Shown piece by piece: positions 37,770 to 46,633 of a DNA stretch of 64,000 nt. The first letter of the stretch is position 1, and each line of letters starts with the position of its first letter. This DNA comes from Bog-532 sp963732345 (lineage in GTDB: Bacteria; Actinomycetota; Actinomycetes; Streptosporangiales; Streptosporangiaceae). The DNA is taken from the NCBI GenBank assembly GCA_963732345.1, contig CAVSZI010000019.1, positions 310,001 through 374,000 of the forward strand. The letters run 5' to 3'. The notes under the pieces were generated by a model. The model made no database searches and was not told the origin of the DNA. It worked only from the letters and a program-made list of their open reading frames with translations. The position numbers and the translations under genes were made by a program.

Positions 37770-38192
37770 ATGGAACAGACCGCAGGGAACACCGGGCCGG
37801 CCGGCGCCGGGGAGCGTTCGGCCGGCGAACTGGTTAAGGAGCTTTCCGAACTGGTGCCCCGGCTCGTCCGCGACGAGCTCAAGCTCGCCCAGGTGGAGAC
37901 GGCCCAGAAGGGCAAGCAGATGGGCATCGGCGTCGGCGCGTTCGCCGGCAGCGGGGTCATTGCGCTGTATGCCGTCGGCTGTCTGCTAGCGTGCGCCATC
38001 ATCGCGATCAGTGGGGTGGTCGCGGCGTGGCTGGCGGCGCTCATCGTGGGCGCGGCGCTCCTCGCCGTCTCCGGCATCGCCGCTCTGGTCGGGAAGAGCC
38101 GGCTGCGCAAAGGCACACCGCCGGTGCCCAAGGAGGCCATCGGCAGCGTTCAGGCCGATGTCCACGAGGTGAAGGAGAAGGCACACCGATGA
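37770..38192 (+). CDS. Phage holin-like (Holin-X/DUF1469) membrane protein
   Basis: The 140-residue protein has a cytosolic N-terminal helix (VKELSELVPRLVRDELKLAQVE) and two adjacent membrane helices (about 55-78 and 82-105), as in the actinobacterial holin-like family often encoded with DUF3618. No phage genes are nearby. ATG 37770 is favoured by spacing over GTG 37761. The stop overlaps the start of the next gene (ATGA at 38189-38192). Confidence 0.8.
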   Translation: MEQTAGNTGPAGAGERSAGELVKELSELVPRLVRDELKLAQVETAQKGKQMGIGVGAFAGSGVIALYAVGCLLACAIIAISGVVAAWLAALIVGAALLAVSGIAALVGKSRLRKGTPPVPKEAIGSVQADVHEVKEKAHR

Positions 38193-38623
38193 CGGCAGAT
38201 AGAACCGGGGGGACAGGCGCGCACTCCGCCGCGTCCGACGACCCTGAGCAGCTCAGGCAGGAAATTGAGCGCACCCGCGAGCAGCTCGGCGAGACCGTCG
38301 AAGCGCTCGTGGCCAAGACCGACGTCAAGGCGCGGGCCAAGGAGCGGGCCGGTCAGCTTTCCCAGACGCTGAAGGAGAAGACCGCGCAGGCGAAGGAGCA
38401 GACGACGGCGCGTGCCGAACAGGCGCGCGGCCAGCTCGCCGGCAAGACGGCCGAGGCCAGGAGCGCGGCCGAGCCGGTTCAGCGGGCCGCCCAGCAGATG
38501 ACGCAGCAGCTGAGGCAGCGTGCGTCCGCCGTGGGCGCCCCGCGCCTCGGGCTGGCCGCCGCGGCCGTCGCCGGTGCCGCCGTGCTGGGCATCGTCCTGG
38601 TCCGGCGGAGGAGACGGCGGTGA
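38189..38623 (+). CDS. DUF3618 membrane-anchored coiled-coil protein
   Basis: The 144-residue protein starts with a DUF3618 segment (DPEQLRQEIERTREQLGETVEALVAKTDVKARAKER), continues as a long Ala/Gln/Lys-rich amphipathic helix to about residue 110, and ends in one membrane helix followed by RRRRRR. It sits between the holin-like and DUF4235 proteins, with 4-nt overlaps on both sides, so all three are made together and probably form a membrane or envelope-stress complex; no mechanism is known. Confidence 0.85.
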   Translation: MTADRTGGTGAHSAASDDPEQLRQEIERTREQLGETVEALVAKTDVKARAKERAGQLSQTLKEKTAQAKEQTTARAEQARGQLAGKTAEARSAAEPVQRAAQQMTQQLRQRASAVGAPRLGLAAAAVAGAAVLGIVLVRRRRRR

Positions 38624-38919
38624 TCATCATGAAGCTCCTTTACAAGCCGTTCGGCATCGTGGTGAGCGTGCTGGGCGGGGTGATCGCCGGCGCCATTTTC
38701 AAGCGCGTCTGGAAACTCGCGGCGCACGAAGACGAGGCCCCGGACGCGACCGACGCCCAGCGCGGCTGGGGTGAGGTGCTCATCGCCGCGACCGTCCAGG
38801 GCGCCATCTTCGCCCTGGTCAAGGCGGCGACCGACCGCGGCGCGGCGACCGTGACCCGCAAGCTCACCGGTTTCTGGCCGGGTAAGGACGAAAACGCGGG
38901 CGAGAACGCCGGCGCCTGA
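38620..38919 (+). CDS. DUF4235 family membrane protein
   Basis: The 99-residue protein has KPFGIVVSVLGGVIAGAIFKRVWKLA (glycine-rich membrane helix with the FKxxWK boundary of DUF4235) and a second hydrophobic segment, GEVLIAATVQGAIFALVKAATDRG, ending GAATVTRKLTGFWPG. GTG 38620 overlaps the DUF3618 stop by 4 nt (GTGA). It is the last gene of the coupled trio. Confidence 0.85.
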   Translation: MIIMKLLYKPFGIVVSVLGGVIAGAIFKRVWKLAAHEDEAPDATDAQRGWGEVLIAATVQGAIFALVKAATDRGAATVTRKLTGFWPGKDENAGENAGA

Positions 38920-38940
38920 CCGTGTGACCATGAGCCGGGC

Positions 38941-39140
38941 GCAAGCCCCGTCGTTCAGGACGGGGTCTAGCCCGGAGGCTGGGGTAGCCTGTAGTCGCGT
39001 GCAGGCGTCTACCGCCGGGCTGGCGGGAAGTCAGGTCTGTGGAGGGGACGTAAGACCAGGAGCAATCCTGGCGTTGCCCTGGTGAAACAGAAAGCCCAAC
39101 CCGTGAGGGAAGGAATCCCCGTCCTTCAGGACGGGGAGGA
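38941..39140 (+). ncRNA. Orphan IS200/IS605 right-end RNA, omega-RNA-like
   Basis: The block has no gene but folds well. Hairpin CCCCGTC/GACGGGG is at 38946-38965. Outer stem AGCCCGG 38969-38975 with CCGGGCT 39015-39021 encloses AGGCT/AGCCT 38976-38990. CCAGGA-GCAA-TCCTGG (a GNRA tetraloop) is at 39056-39071. The terminal CCCCGTCC-TTCA-GGACGGGG is at 39117-39136. GAAGGAATCCCCGTCCTTCAGGACGGGGAGGA-like sequence is typical of the right end of tnpB-carrying IS605/IS200 elements, where the omega-RNA guide scaffold is encoded. No tnpA or tnpB is present within the window, so this is a relic or a non-autonomous element. It is an inference from motif and folding only. Confidence 0.5.
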
Positions 39141-39190
39141 GGTCAGTATGCGGCGTTGCCAGCATCACGCCCGGGCCTAATGCTTGGGTG

Positions 39191-41269
39191 ATGGCCATCA
39201 ACGATGAGGGCAGTACCACCGTGGGCAGCGCGACGACCGGAGGGCTGACCGAGCCGGGGTACGGCGACGTTCTGTGGACCCCGGACGCGGCGGTCACCGA
39301 ACGGGCCCGGGTCACCGCGTACCGTCGCTGGCTGGCCAGCGAGCGGGGCATCGACGTCGACGGTTACGACGCGCTCTGGCGCTGGTCGACCAGCCATCCG
39401 GGGGATTTCTGGGCCAGCATCTGGGATTACTTCGACGTGCTCGGCGAGCGCGGGACGGGGCCGGTGCTGGCGGGCGGCCCCATGCCGGACGTGCGCTGGT
39501 TCAGCGGCGGATGCGTCAACTACGCCCGTAACGCGCTGCGGGCCGCACGGACCGATCCGGGCCGTGTCGCGCTGATTTACCGGGCCGAACGGGCCGAACG
39601 CGGAGCCCTCACCTATGGCGAGCTCGCCGCCGAGGTCGCCCGGGTGGCCGGCGGCCTGCGGGACCTCGGCGTGCGCACCGGGGACCGCGTAGCGGGACTG
39701 CTGCCGAACGGCCCGCATGCGATCATCGCGCTGCTGGCCGCGGCCAGTATCGGTGCCATCTGGTCCTCGTGCTCGCCCGACTTCGGCGCCGCCAGCGTGA
39801 TCGACCGGTTCGCGCAGATCGAGCCCACCGTGCTCATCGCGGTGGCCGGCTACTCCTACGGCGGCAAGGAGTACCGCCGCGGCGATGTGGTCCGCCAGAT
39901 CGCGGCCGAGCTGCCCGGCCTGGCCGCGGTGGTGATGGTCGGCGGCGTCGGCGTCCTTGCTCCCGATCGCAGCAGCCAAGACACCCAGGACAGGCCGCAA
40001 CTGCTCGACTGGGACGCCCTGGGGGAGGCCGGCCGCGCCGAACCGGACTACGAGGAGCTGCCGTTCGATCATCCGCTGTGGGTGCTGTACTCCTCGGGCA
40101 CGACCGGCCTGCCCAAGCCGATCGTGCACGGTCACGGCGGCGTCATCCTGGAGCACCTCAAGACCCTGGCCTTCCACCAGGACCTGGGGCCCGGTGACGT
40201 GTTCTTCTGGTACACCACGACCGGCTGGATGATGTGGAACTTCCTGGCCGGCGCCCTGCTGGTCGGGGCGACGCTGGTCACCTACGACGGCAGCGCCACC
40301 TTCCCCGGCACCGATGCCCTGTGGCAGATCACCCAGCAGGAGGCCGTCACCTACTTCGGGGTGGGCGCGCCGTACCTGCTCGCGTGCGCCAAGGCGGACC
40401 TGGCGCCCGGCCGTGACCTGGATCTGTCCGCGCTGCGCGGACTGGGCTCGACCGGGGCGCCGTTGCCGCCCGAGGGTTACCACTGGGTCTACCGGCAGGT
40501 CAAGGCCGACCTGATTCTCGGCTCCTTCTCCGGCGGCACTGACCTGTGCACTGGCTTCGTCGGGCCGTGCCCACTGCTGCCGGTCCGTTCCGGCGTGATC
40601 GCGGGCCGCTGCCTGGGGGCCAAGGTGGAGGCGTTCGACCCGGCCGGGCATCCCGTCGTGGGCGAGGTGGGTGAACTGGTCATCACCGAGCCCATGCCCT
40701 CGATGCCGGTCGGCTTCTGGAACGACCCGGACCGCACGCGCTACGCCGGCAGCTACTACGCCGACTTCCCCGGCGTGTGGCGGCACGGGGACTGGATCAA
40801 GATCCTTCCCGACGGCGGGTGTGTCATCTACGGCCGTTCGGACGCGACGCTGAACCGCGGCGGCGTGCGGATGGGCACCAGCGAGTTCTACCGCGTTGTC
40901 GAGGCGTTCCCCGAAGTGGCGGACAGCCTGGTGGTCGACACCGGTCAGCTCGGCCGCGAGGGGCGGCTCGTGCTGTACGTCACCCTCGCGCCGGGACAGG
41001 AACTCGACGACGAGCTCACCGGACGGCTGCGCGGGGCGCTCCGGGCCAAGCTGTCCCCACGGCACGTCCCGGACGAAATTCATGCCGTGCCCGGCATACC
41101 GCGCACGCTTTCCGGTAAGAAGCTGGAGGTGCCGGTGCGGAAAATTCTGCAGGGCACTCCGGTCGCCGTGGCCGCGGACCCGGACTCGCTGGTCAACCCG
41201 GAAGTGCTGGTGCACTTCTCGCCCTCGCCCGCGAGCGAGGGCGAGAAAGGAACGCCGGCGGCGGGATAG
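39191..41269 (+). CDS. Acetoacetate--CoA ligase
   Basis: The 692-residue acyl-adenylate enzyme activates acetoacetate to acetoacetyl-CoA. LYSSGTTGLPKPIVHGHGG is the P-loop; FWYTTTGWMMWN, GSFSGGTDLCTGF and GDWIKI are further adenylation motifs; GRSDATLNRGGVRMGTSEFY is the hinge; and SGKKLEVPVRKIL carries the catalytic Lys. The early DVRWFSGGCVNYA stretch and length fit acetoacetyl-CoA synthetase rather than acetyl-CoA synthetase. ATG 39191 is used; GTG 39188 is adjacent. It is separated from the trio upstream by the IS605-like relic. Confidence 0.92.
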   Translation: MAINDEGSTTVGSATTGGLTEPGYGDVLWTPDAAVTERARVTAYRRWLASERGIDVDGYDALWRWSTSHPGDFWASIWDYFDVLGERGTGPVLAGGPMPDVRWFSGGCVNYARNALRAARTDPGRVALIYRAERAERGALTYGELAAEVARVAGGLRDLGVRTGDRVAGLLPNGPHAIIALLAAASIGAIWSSCSPDFGAASVIDRFAQIEPTVLIAVAGYSYGGKEYRRGDVVRQIAAELPGLAAVVMVGGVGVLAPDRSSQDTQDRPQLLDWDALGEAGRAEPDYEELPFDHPLWVLYSSGTTGLPKPIVHGHGGVILEHLKTLAFHQDLGPGDVFFWYTTTGWMMWNFLAGALLVGATLVTYDGSATFPGTDALWQITQQEAVTYFGVGAPYLLACAKADLAPGRDLDLSALRGLGSTGAPLPPEGYHWVYRQVKADLILGSFSGGTDLCTGFVGPCPLLPVRSGVIAGRCLGAKVEAFDPAGHPVVGEVGELVITEPMPSMPVGFWNDPDRTRYAGSYYADFPGVWRHGDWIKILPDGGCVIYGRSDATLNRGGVRMGTSEFYRVVEAFPEVADSLVVDTGQLGREGRLVLYVTLAPGQELDDELTGRLRGALRAKLSPRHVPDEIHAVPGIPRTLSGKKLEVPVRKILQGTPVAVAADPDSLVNPEVLVHFSPSPASEGEKGTPAAG

Positions 41270-41506
41270 CCTAGGTGGCTGGGCAGCAGAAGGGCCCGCT
41301 GCCCAGCCACCCGGGTCCTTGCCCGCGCACCGGTTCAGGCCGGTTACATAGGGAAATCGGGTCGTAACCTGAAGGCGCTACGGTGCTCGCCGGGCGGCTA
41401 CCAGGCGGTCCCGCGCGGGACCTGGGCTTGGCGGCCGGTCCCGCGCGAGGTACGAAACTTACATGTGCGGCCGGATGCAGCCGCGGGCCTGTAGGGACAG
41501 ACAGCG

Positions 41507-44500
41507 ATGCCGGACAATACGGACGAACCTCAGGACGCCGTGCTGGACGAGGCGGCACAGTCCATGGCGACAGCCTCCGGGGGAACCGGGGCGAGCGGCG
41601 GAACCGGGGCGACGATAGGTGATCTGACCGGCTTCCTGCGCTCCTACTACCGGCACGTTGCCGCCGAGGACCTCGCCGCCTTCGGTGCCGAGCGGATCGC
41701 CGCGGTCGCGTCCTGGCACGCCGCCCTCGCTGCGGAGCGCCCTCAGGGCCGGGCACTGGTCCGCGTGGTGGACGCGGTCACCGGGGCCAGCGGGGCCAGC
41801 GAGCGCGGTGAGACCAGCGATCGCGGTGAGACCAGCGAGCGCGGTGAGACCAGCGAGCGCGGTGAGACCAGCGAGCGCGGTGAGACCAGCGAGCGCGGTG
41901 AGACTAGCGCAGGCGATGCCATCACGGCTTACGGCCCGGTGCGAGTGGTCATCAACATCGTCACCGACGACATGCCGTTCCTGGTCGATTCGGTGACGAT
42001 GGAGCTGAACCGGCACCGGGCCGACATTAGCCTGCTCCTGCACCCCCGCCTCGTCGTGCGCCGCGACGTCACCGGCGCGCTGCATGGCGTGTCGGGCATC
42101 GTGAACGGCGCGTCGGCGGCTCCCGGTGAGATCACCGAATCGTGGATCCACCTCGAGATCCCCGGGCTGGGCGACCGCGTGTCCCGGACCGCCCTGGAGG
42201 CCGGGCTGCGCCAGGTCCTGGACGACGTCCGGGTCACGGTCGAGGACCAGCCCAAGATGATCGCGGCCGCCGCGTCGCTGGCCATCAGTGTGGCCGGGGA
42301 CGAAGCGGGCGCCCCGCTGCCGGGGGGGACCGAGCCGCAGTCGCTGGACGGCCCCGACCGGGAGGCCGGCGAGCTGCTGAGCTGGCTGGCCGATGGGCAT
42401 TTCATCTTTCTCGGCTACCGGGAGTACGACCTGATTCCGGGCGACGACGGCGAGGCGCTGCGCGCGGTGCCCGGCACCGGGCTCGGCTTCCTGCGTCACG
42501 ACCGCCTGGGCTCCGATTCCTTCGCGGCCCTGCCCGCCGACATCAGGGCCAAGGCGCGCGAACCGCGCCGCCTGGTCCTGGCTCAGGGCAACTCACGGTC
42601 CACCGTCTACCGCAGCAAGTACCTCGACTACGTGTCGGTCAAGAAGCTCGGGCGGGACGGCCGGGTGATCGGCGAGTTGCGGTTCCTCGGCCTGTACACC
42701 CACTCCGCCTACACCGAGAGCATCGCCCGCATCCCCGTGCTGCGCGGCAAGCTCGCCGACGTCCTGACCGCCGCGGGGGGCACCCCCGACAGCCACGACG
42801 GCAACGACCTCATCGAGATCCTGGAGAACTACCCGCGCGAGGAGCTGTTCCAGATCTCGACCGACCAGTTGACCGAGATCGCCACGGCCGTGCTGCGCCT
42901 GCGCGAGCGCAAGCAGACCCGGCTGTTCCTGCGCCGGGACGCCTACGGGCGTTACATGTCGTGCCTGGTGTACCTGCCGCGGGACCGCTACACGACCGCG
43001 GTCCGGCTGCACGTCCAGGAGATCCTGCGCGCGACACTGGATGGCGCCTCGGTCGACTACAGCGCGATGGTCGGGGATTCGGCGCTGGCCCGGCTGCACG
43101 TCGTCGTGCGGGGGATGCGGGGGCGGCCGCTGCCCGACGTGGACGCTGCGGCGCTGGAACGGCGGATCGCGGCGGCGGTCCGCACCTGGGACGAGGACCT
43201 CGAAGAGGAGGCGCTGCGGACGCTGGGCCGGCAGCGGGCCGGGCTGGTCCTGGAGCAGTTCGCCGCCGCCATCCCGGAGACCTACAAGACCGACGTCACC
43301 GCGGCCGACGCCGTCGGCGACCTCGGCCGCATCCTGCAGCTGCGCGAATCCGGCGAGTCGTTCGCGGTCCGGCTGCGCGACGACGGCCGCCCCGGCGGCG
43401 GCCAGTGGCGGCTGCGCGTGTACCGGTCGGGGGCCCCCGTCATCTTGTCCAATGTGCTGCCCCAGCTGCAGCACATGGGCCTCGAGGTGGTCGACGAGCA
43501 TCCCTACGAGTTCCGCGTGGCCGGTACGGAGCCGTTCTGGATCTATGACTTCGGGCTGCGCGCCGAGACGACGGCCCGGAAGAAGCGCCCCCGCAGCGAG
43601 GGCGAGAAGGAGCAGTTCGAGCAGGCGCTGTGCGCGCTGTGGCGGAACGAGATCGAGGATGACGGCTTCAACGCGCTGGTCCTCGACGCGGGCCTGACCT
43701 GGCGCGAGGTCGTGGTGTTCCGGGCCTACGCCCGGTACCTGCGCCAGGCCGGTAACCGGTTCAGCCAGGGCTACATCCAGCGGGTGCTGCGCTCGAACAC
43801 CACGGTGACCCGGCTGCTGGCCCGCCTGTTCGCCTCCCGCTTCGACCCGGCTCGCCAGCGCGGGGAGTCCGAGTGCAGCGAGGCGATCGTGGAGGAGATC
43901 CGCGGGGAGCTGGACGAGGTGGTCAGCCTGGACCACGACCGGATCCTCCGGTCCTACCTCGCGCTGATCGGCGCGACTCTGCGGACCAACTACTACCGCG
44001 CGGCTGGCCCCGAGCCCGGCCCGGGTGCGGTGCCGGCCTGCGTCACGCCCGCGAACGCGCCCTACCTGGTCATCAAGCTCGACCCGGGCCGGGTGGCCAG
44101 CCTGCCCGAACCACGGCCCAGGTTCGAGATCTTCGTGTACTCACCCCGGCTGGAGGCGGTGCACCTGCGGTTCGGCCGGGTCGCCCGCGGCGGGCTGCGC
44201 TGGTCGGACCGGCTGGAGGATTTCCGCACCGAGGTGCTCGGGCTGGTGAAGGCCCAGGAGGTGAAGAACGCGGTCATCGTCCCGTCCGGGGCCAAGGGCG
44301 GTTTCGTGTGCAAGCAGCTGCCCGACCCCGCCGACCGCGAGGCGCATCAGGCCGAGGTGCTCGCCTGCTACAAGATGTTCATCAGCGCCATGCTCGATGT
44401 GACCGACAACGTGGACGGTGAGCGCATCCGCCCGCCGCGCGACGTGGTCCGGCACGACGGCGACGACCCGTACCTGGTCGTCGCGGCGGACAAGGGAACC

Positions 44501-46606
44501 GCGACCTTCTCCGACGTGGCCAACGAGATCGCCGCCAGCTACGGGTTCTGGCTCGGTGACGCCTTCGCCTCCGGCGGCTCGGAGGGCTACGACCACAAGA
44601 AGATGGGCATCACCGCGCGCGGCGCCTGGGAGTCGGTGAAGAACCACTTCGCCACGCTCGGCATGAACCCGGCCATCGACGAGTTCACCGTGGCCGGCAT
44701 CGGTGACATGTCCGGCGACGTTTTCGGCAACGGGATGCTGCTGTCGCCGGTGATCAAGCTGGTGGCGGCGTTCGACCACCGGCACATCTTCCTCGACCCC
44801 GATCCTGACCCCGCCACCAGCTTCGCCGAACGGCAGCGGCTGTTCGCCCTGGGCCGCTCGTCGTGGACCGATTACGGCCGGTCGCTGATCTCGGCCGGGG
44901 GCGGCGTCTGGCCGCGCAGCGCGAAGTCCGTGCCGCTCTCGCCGCAGGCCCGGGCCACGCTCGGCGTCGACGACACCGTGCTGGCGCTGTCGCCGGACGA
45001 GCTGATTTCACGGATCCTGACCGCACCGGTCGACCTGCTGTGGAACGGGGGCGTCGGCACCTACATCAAGGCCACCAGCGAGCCGCAGACGGCCTGCGGC
45101 GACCGCGCCAACGAGGCGGTGCGCGTCAACGCGTCGCAGCTCCGGGCCCGGGTCGTGGCCGAGGGCGGCAACCTCGGTCTCACCCAGGCCGCCCGGATCG
45201 AGTTCGCGGTGGGCGGCGGCCTGGTCGACACCGACTACATCGACAATTCGGCCGGCGTGGACACCTCGGACCACGAGGTCAACATCAAGATCCTTCTGGA
45301 CCGGGCCGTCCGGGACGGCGAGATCTCGCACGACGCGCGTAACACGCTGCTCCAGGAGATGACCGACGAGGTCGCCGCGCTCGTGCTCCGGCACAATTAC
45401 CACCAGAACATGGCGCTGGCCACCGCGCGGTCCCAGGCCCCCCAGATGCTGCACGTGCACGCGCGGTACCTGCGCATACTGGAGCGCGGCAAGCGGCTGC
45501 GCCGCGGCCAGGACGCCGTGCCGGGGCAGAAGGAGATCGCCGAGCGCCGGTCGGCGGGCAAGGGCCTGACCAACCCGGAGCTGGCCCTGCTGCTCGCGCA
45601 CACGAAGATCGCGGCGGCGGAGGAGGTGCTCGCCTCGGGGCTGACCGACGACCCGTACCTGCGTCGCGAGCTGACCGGCTACTTCCCGGCGCCGCTGCGC
45701 GCCTCCCAGCCCGGCCGGATGCAGACCCACCCGCTGCGGCACGAGATCATCACCACCTCGGTGGTCAACGAGATGGTGGACACATCCGGCACCACGTTCG
45801 CGTTCCGGCTGAACGAGGAGACCGGCGCGTCGGTGCCGGACATCACCCGCGCCTGGCTGGTGGCCCGTGAGGTCTTCGCCATGCGCGACTTCTGGCGGCA
45901 GGTCACCGCGCTGGACGCCGTGGTGGACATCGGCACCCAGATCACCGTGCTGCTGGAGGGGCGCAAGCTGGTCGAACGGGCCTGCCGGTGGCTGCTGTAC
46001 AACCGGCGGCCGCCGGTCGACATCACCGGCTGCGTGGACTACTTCGGCAGTGGCGTCCTCGCCGTGCGCTCGGGCCTGCCGAAACTGCTGGCCGGCCGGG
46101 ACGTGCAGACCTTCGAGGAGCGGCGGGACGCGTTCATGGCGCGCGACGTGCCCGCGGAGCTCGCCGAGACGATCGCCGGCCTGGTGGCGTCCTATTCGGC
46201 CTTCGACATCGTGGAAAGCGCGGCGGCCACCTCCCGCGGGGTCGAGGAGACCGCGGGGGTCTACTTCGATCTCGCCGACCGGCTGCAGATCTCCCGGCTC
46301 CGCGACCGGATCACGGCGCTGCCCCGGGACGACCGGTGGAGCAGCATGGCCCGGGCGGCCATTCGCGACGATCTCTACGCCGCCCACGCGGCGCTCACCC
46401 GCGACGTGCTGTGCGCCACCGGCCCCGGTACCCCGGAGGCGCGCCTCGCGACCTGGACCGAACAGAACGGGGCGGCCGTCGGGCGGGCGACCCGGACCCT
46501 GGGCGAGATCTGGGAGAGCGAGCGCTTCACGTTCACGACCCTTTCGGTCGCGCTGCGCGCCGTGCGGGCCCTGGTCGCCTCCAGCTCACTGCCCCAGCCA
46601 GGGTGA
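41507..46606 (+). CDS. gdh: NAD-specific glutamate dehydrogenase, 180-kDa class
   Basis: A 1699-residue enzyme of the large NAD-GDH class first described in Streptomyces clavuligerus. It oxidatively deaminates glutamate to 2-oxoglutarate and feeds the TCA cycle. The catalytic core is near 4.42-4.5 kb of the gene's 3' half (VPSGAKGGFVCKQLPD, with the glutamate-binding Lys region, and GIGDMSGDVFGNGM, GNGGVGTYIK-like LLWNGGVGTYIK). The long N-terminal region contains ACT-like regulatory segments (VVINIVTDDMPFLVDSVTMEL, DGHFIFLGYREY). An ERGETS hexapeptide is repeated six times at about residues 99-135. pruA, which makes glutamate from proline, lies 4.6 kb upstream. No clear ribosome site is seen before ATG 41507. 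Confidence 0.94.
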   Translation: MPDNTDEPQDAVLDEAAQSMATASGGTGASGGTGATIGDLTGFLRSYYRHVAAEDLAAFGAERIAAVASWHAALAAERPQGRALVRVVDAVTGASGASERGETSDRGETSERGETSERGETSERGETSERGETSAGDAITAYGPVRVVINIVTDDMPFLVDSVTMELNRHRADISLLLHPRLVVRRDVTGALHGVSGIVNGASAAPGEITESWIHLEIPGLGDRVSRTALEAGLRQVLDDVRVTVEDQPKMIAAAASLAISVAGDEAGAPLPGGTEPQSLDGPDREAGELLSWLADGHFIFLGYREYDLIPGDDGEALRAVPGTGLGFLRHDRLGSDSFAALPADIRAKAREPRRLVLAQGNSRSTVYRSKYLDYVSVKKLGRDGRVIGELRFLGLYTHSAYTESIARIPVLRGKLADVLTAAGGTPDSHDGNDLIEILENYPREELFQISTDQLTEIATAVLRLRERKQTRLFLRRDAYGRYMSCLVYLPRDRYTTAVRLHVQEILRATLDGASVDYSAMVGDSALARLHVVVRGMRGRPLPDVDAAALERRIAAAVRTWDEDLEEEALRTLGRQRAGLVLEQFAAAIPETYKTDVTAADAVGDLGRILQLRESGESFAVRLRDDGRPGGGQWRLRVYRSGAPVILSNVLPQLQHMGLEVVDEHPYEFRVAGTEPFWIYDFGLRAETTARKKRPRSEGEKEQFEQALCALWRNEIEDDGFNALVLDAGLTWREVVVFRAYARYLRQAGNRFSQGYIQRVLRSNTTVTRLLARLFASRFDPARQRGESECSEAIVEEIRGELDEVVSLDHDRILRSYLALIGATLRTNYYRAAGPEPGPGAVPACVTPANAPYLVIKLDPGRVASLPEPRPRFEIFVYSPRLEAVHLRFGRVARGGLRWSDRLEDFRTEVLGLVKAQEVKNAVIVPSGAKGGFVCKQLPDPADREAHQAEVLACYKMFISAMLDVTDNVDGERIRPPRDVVRHDGDDPYLVVAADKGTATFSDVANEIAASYGFWLGDAFASGGSEGYDHKKMGITARGAWESVKNHFATLGMNPAIDEFTVAGIGDMSGDVFGNGMLLSPVIKLVAAFDHRHIFLDPDPDPATSFAERQRLFALGRSSWTDYGRSLISAGGGVWPRSAKSVPLSPQARATLGVDDTVLALSPDELISRILTAPVDLLWNGGVGTYIKATSEPQTACGDRANEAVRVNASQLRARVVAEGGNLGLTQAARIEFAVGGGLVDTDYIDNSAGVDTSDHEVNIKILLDRAVRDGEISHDARNTLLQEMTDEVAALVLRHNYHQNMALATARSQAPQMLHVHARYLRILERGKRLRRGQDAVPGQKEIAERRSAGKGLTNPELALLLAHTKIAAAEEVLASGLTDDPYLRRELTGYFPAPLRASQPGRMQTHPLRHEIITTSVVNEMVDTSGTTFAFRLNEETGASVPDITRAWLVAREVFAMRDFWRQVTALDAVVDIGTQITVLLEGRKLVERACRWLLYNRRPPVDITGCVDYFGSGVLAVRSGLPKLLAGRDVQTFEERRDAFMARDVPAELAETIAGLVASYSAFDIVESAAATSRGVEETAGVYFDLADRLQISRLRDRITALPRDDRWSSMARAAIRDDLYAAHAALTRDVLCATGPGTPEARLATWTEQNGAAVGRATRTLGEIWESERFTFTTLSVALRAVRALVASSSLPQPG
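41800..41907. repeat. Six 18-bp tandem repeats in the NAD-GDH gene
   Basis: The unit AGCGAGCGCGGTGAGACC (SERGET) is repeated six times with one base change in the second copy (Glu to Asp). It is in frame and inserts an acidic/polar linker between two N-terminal regulatory segments. Confidence 0.9.
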
Positions 46607-46633
46607 GCGGGGTCGCCCCCCGGGCCAGCACCG

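Noticed and set aside
39138..39180. 10-codon ORF after AGGAGG at the IS605-like end
   Set aside because: The ribosome-site match is part of the terminal hairpin of the element and the ORF is too short to support.
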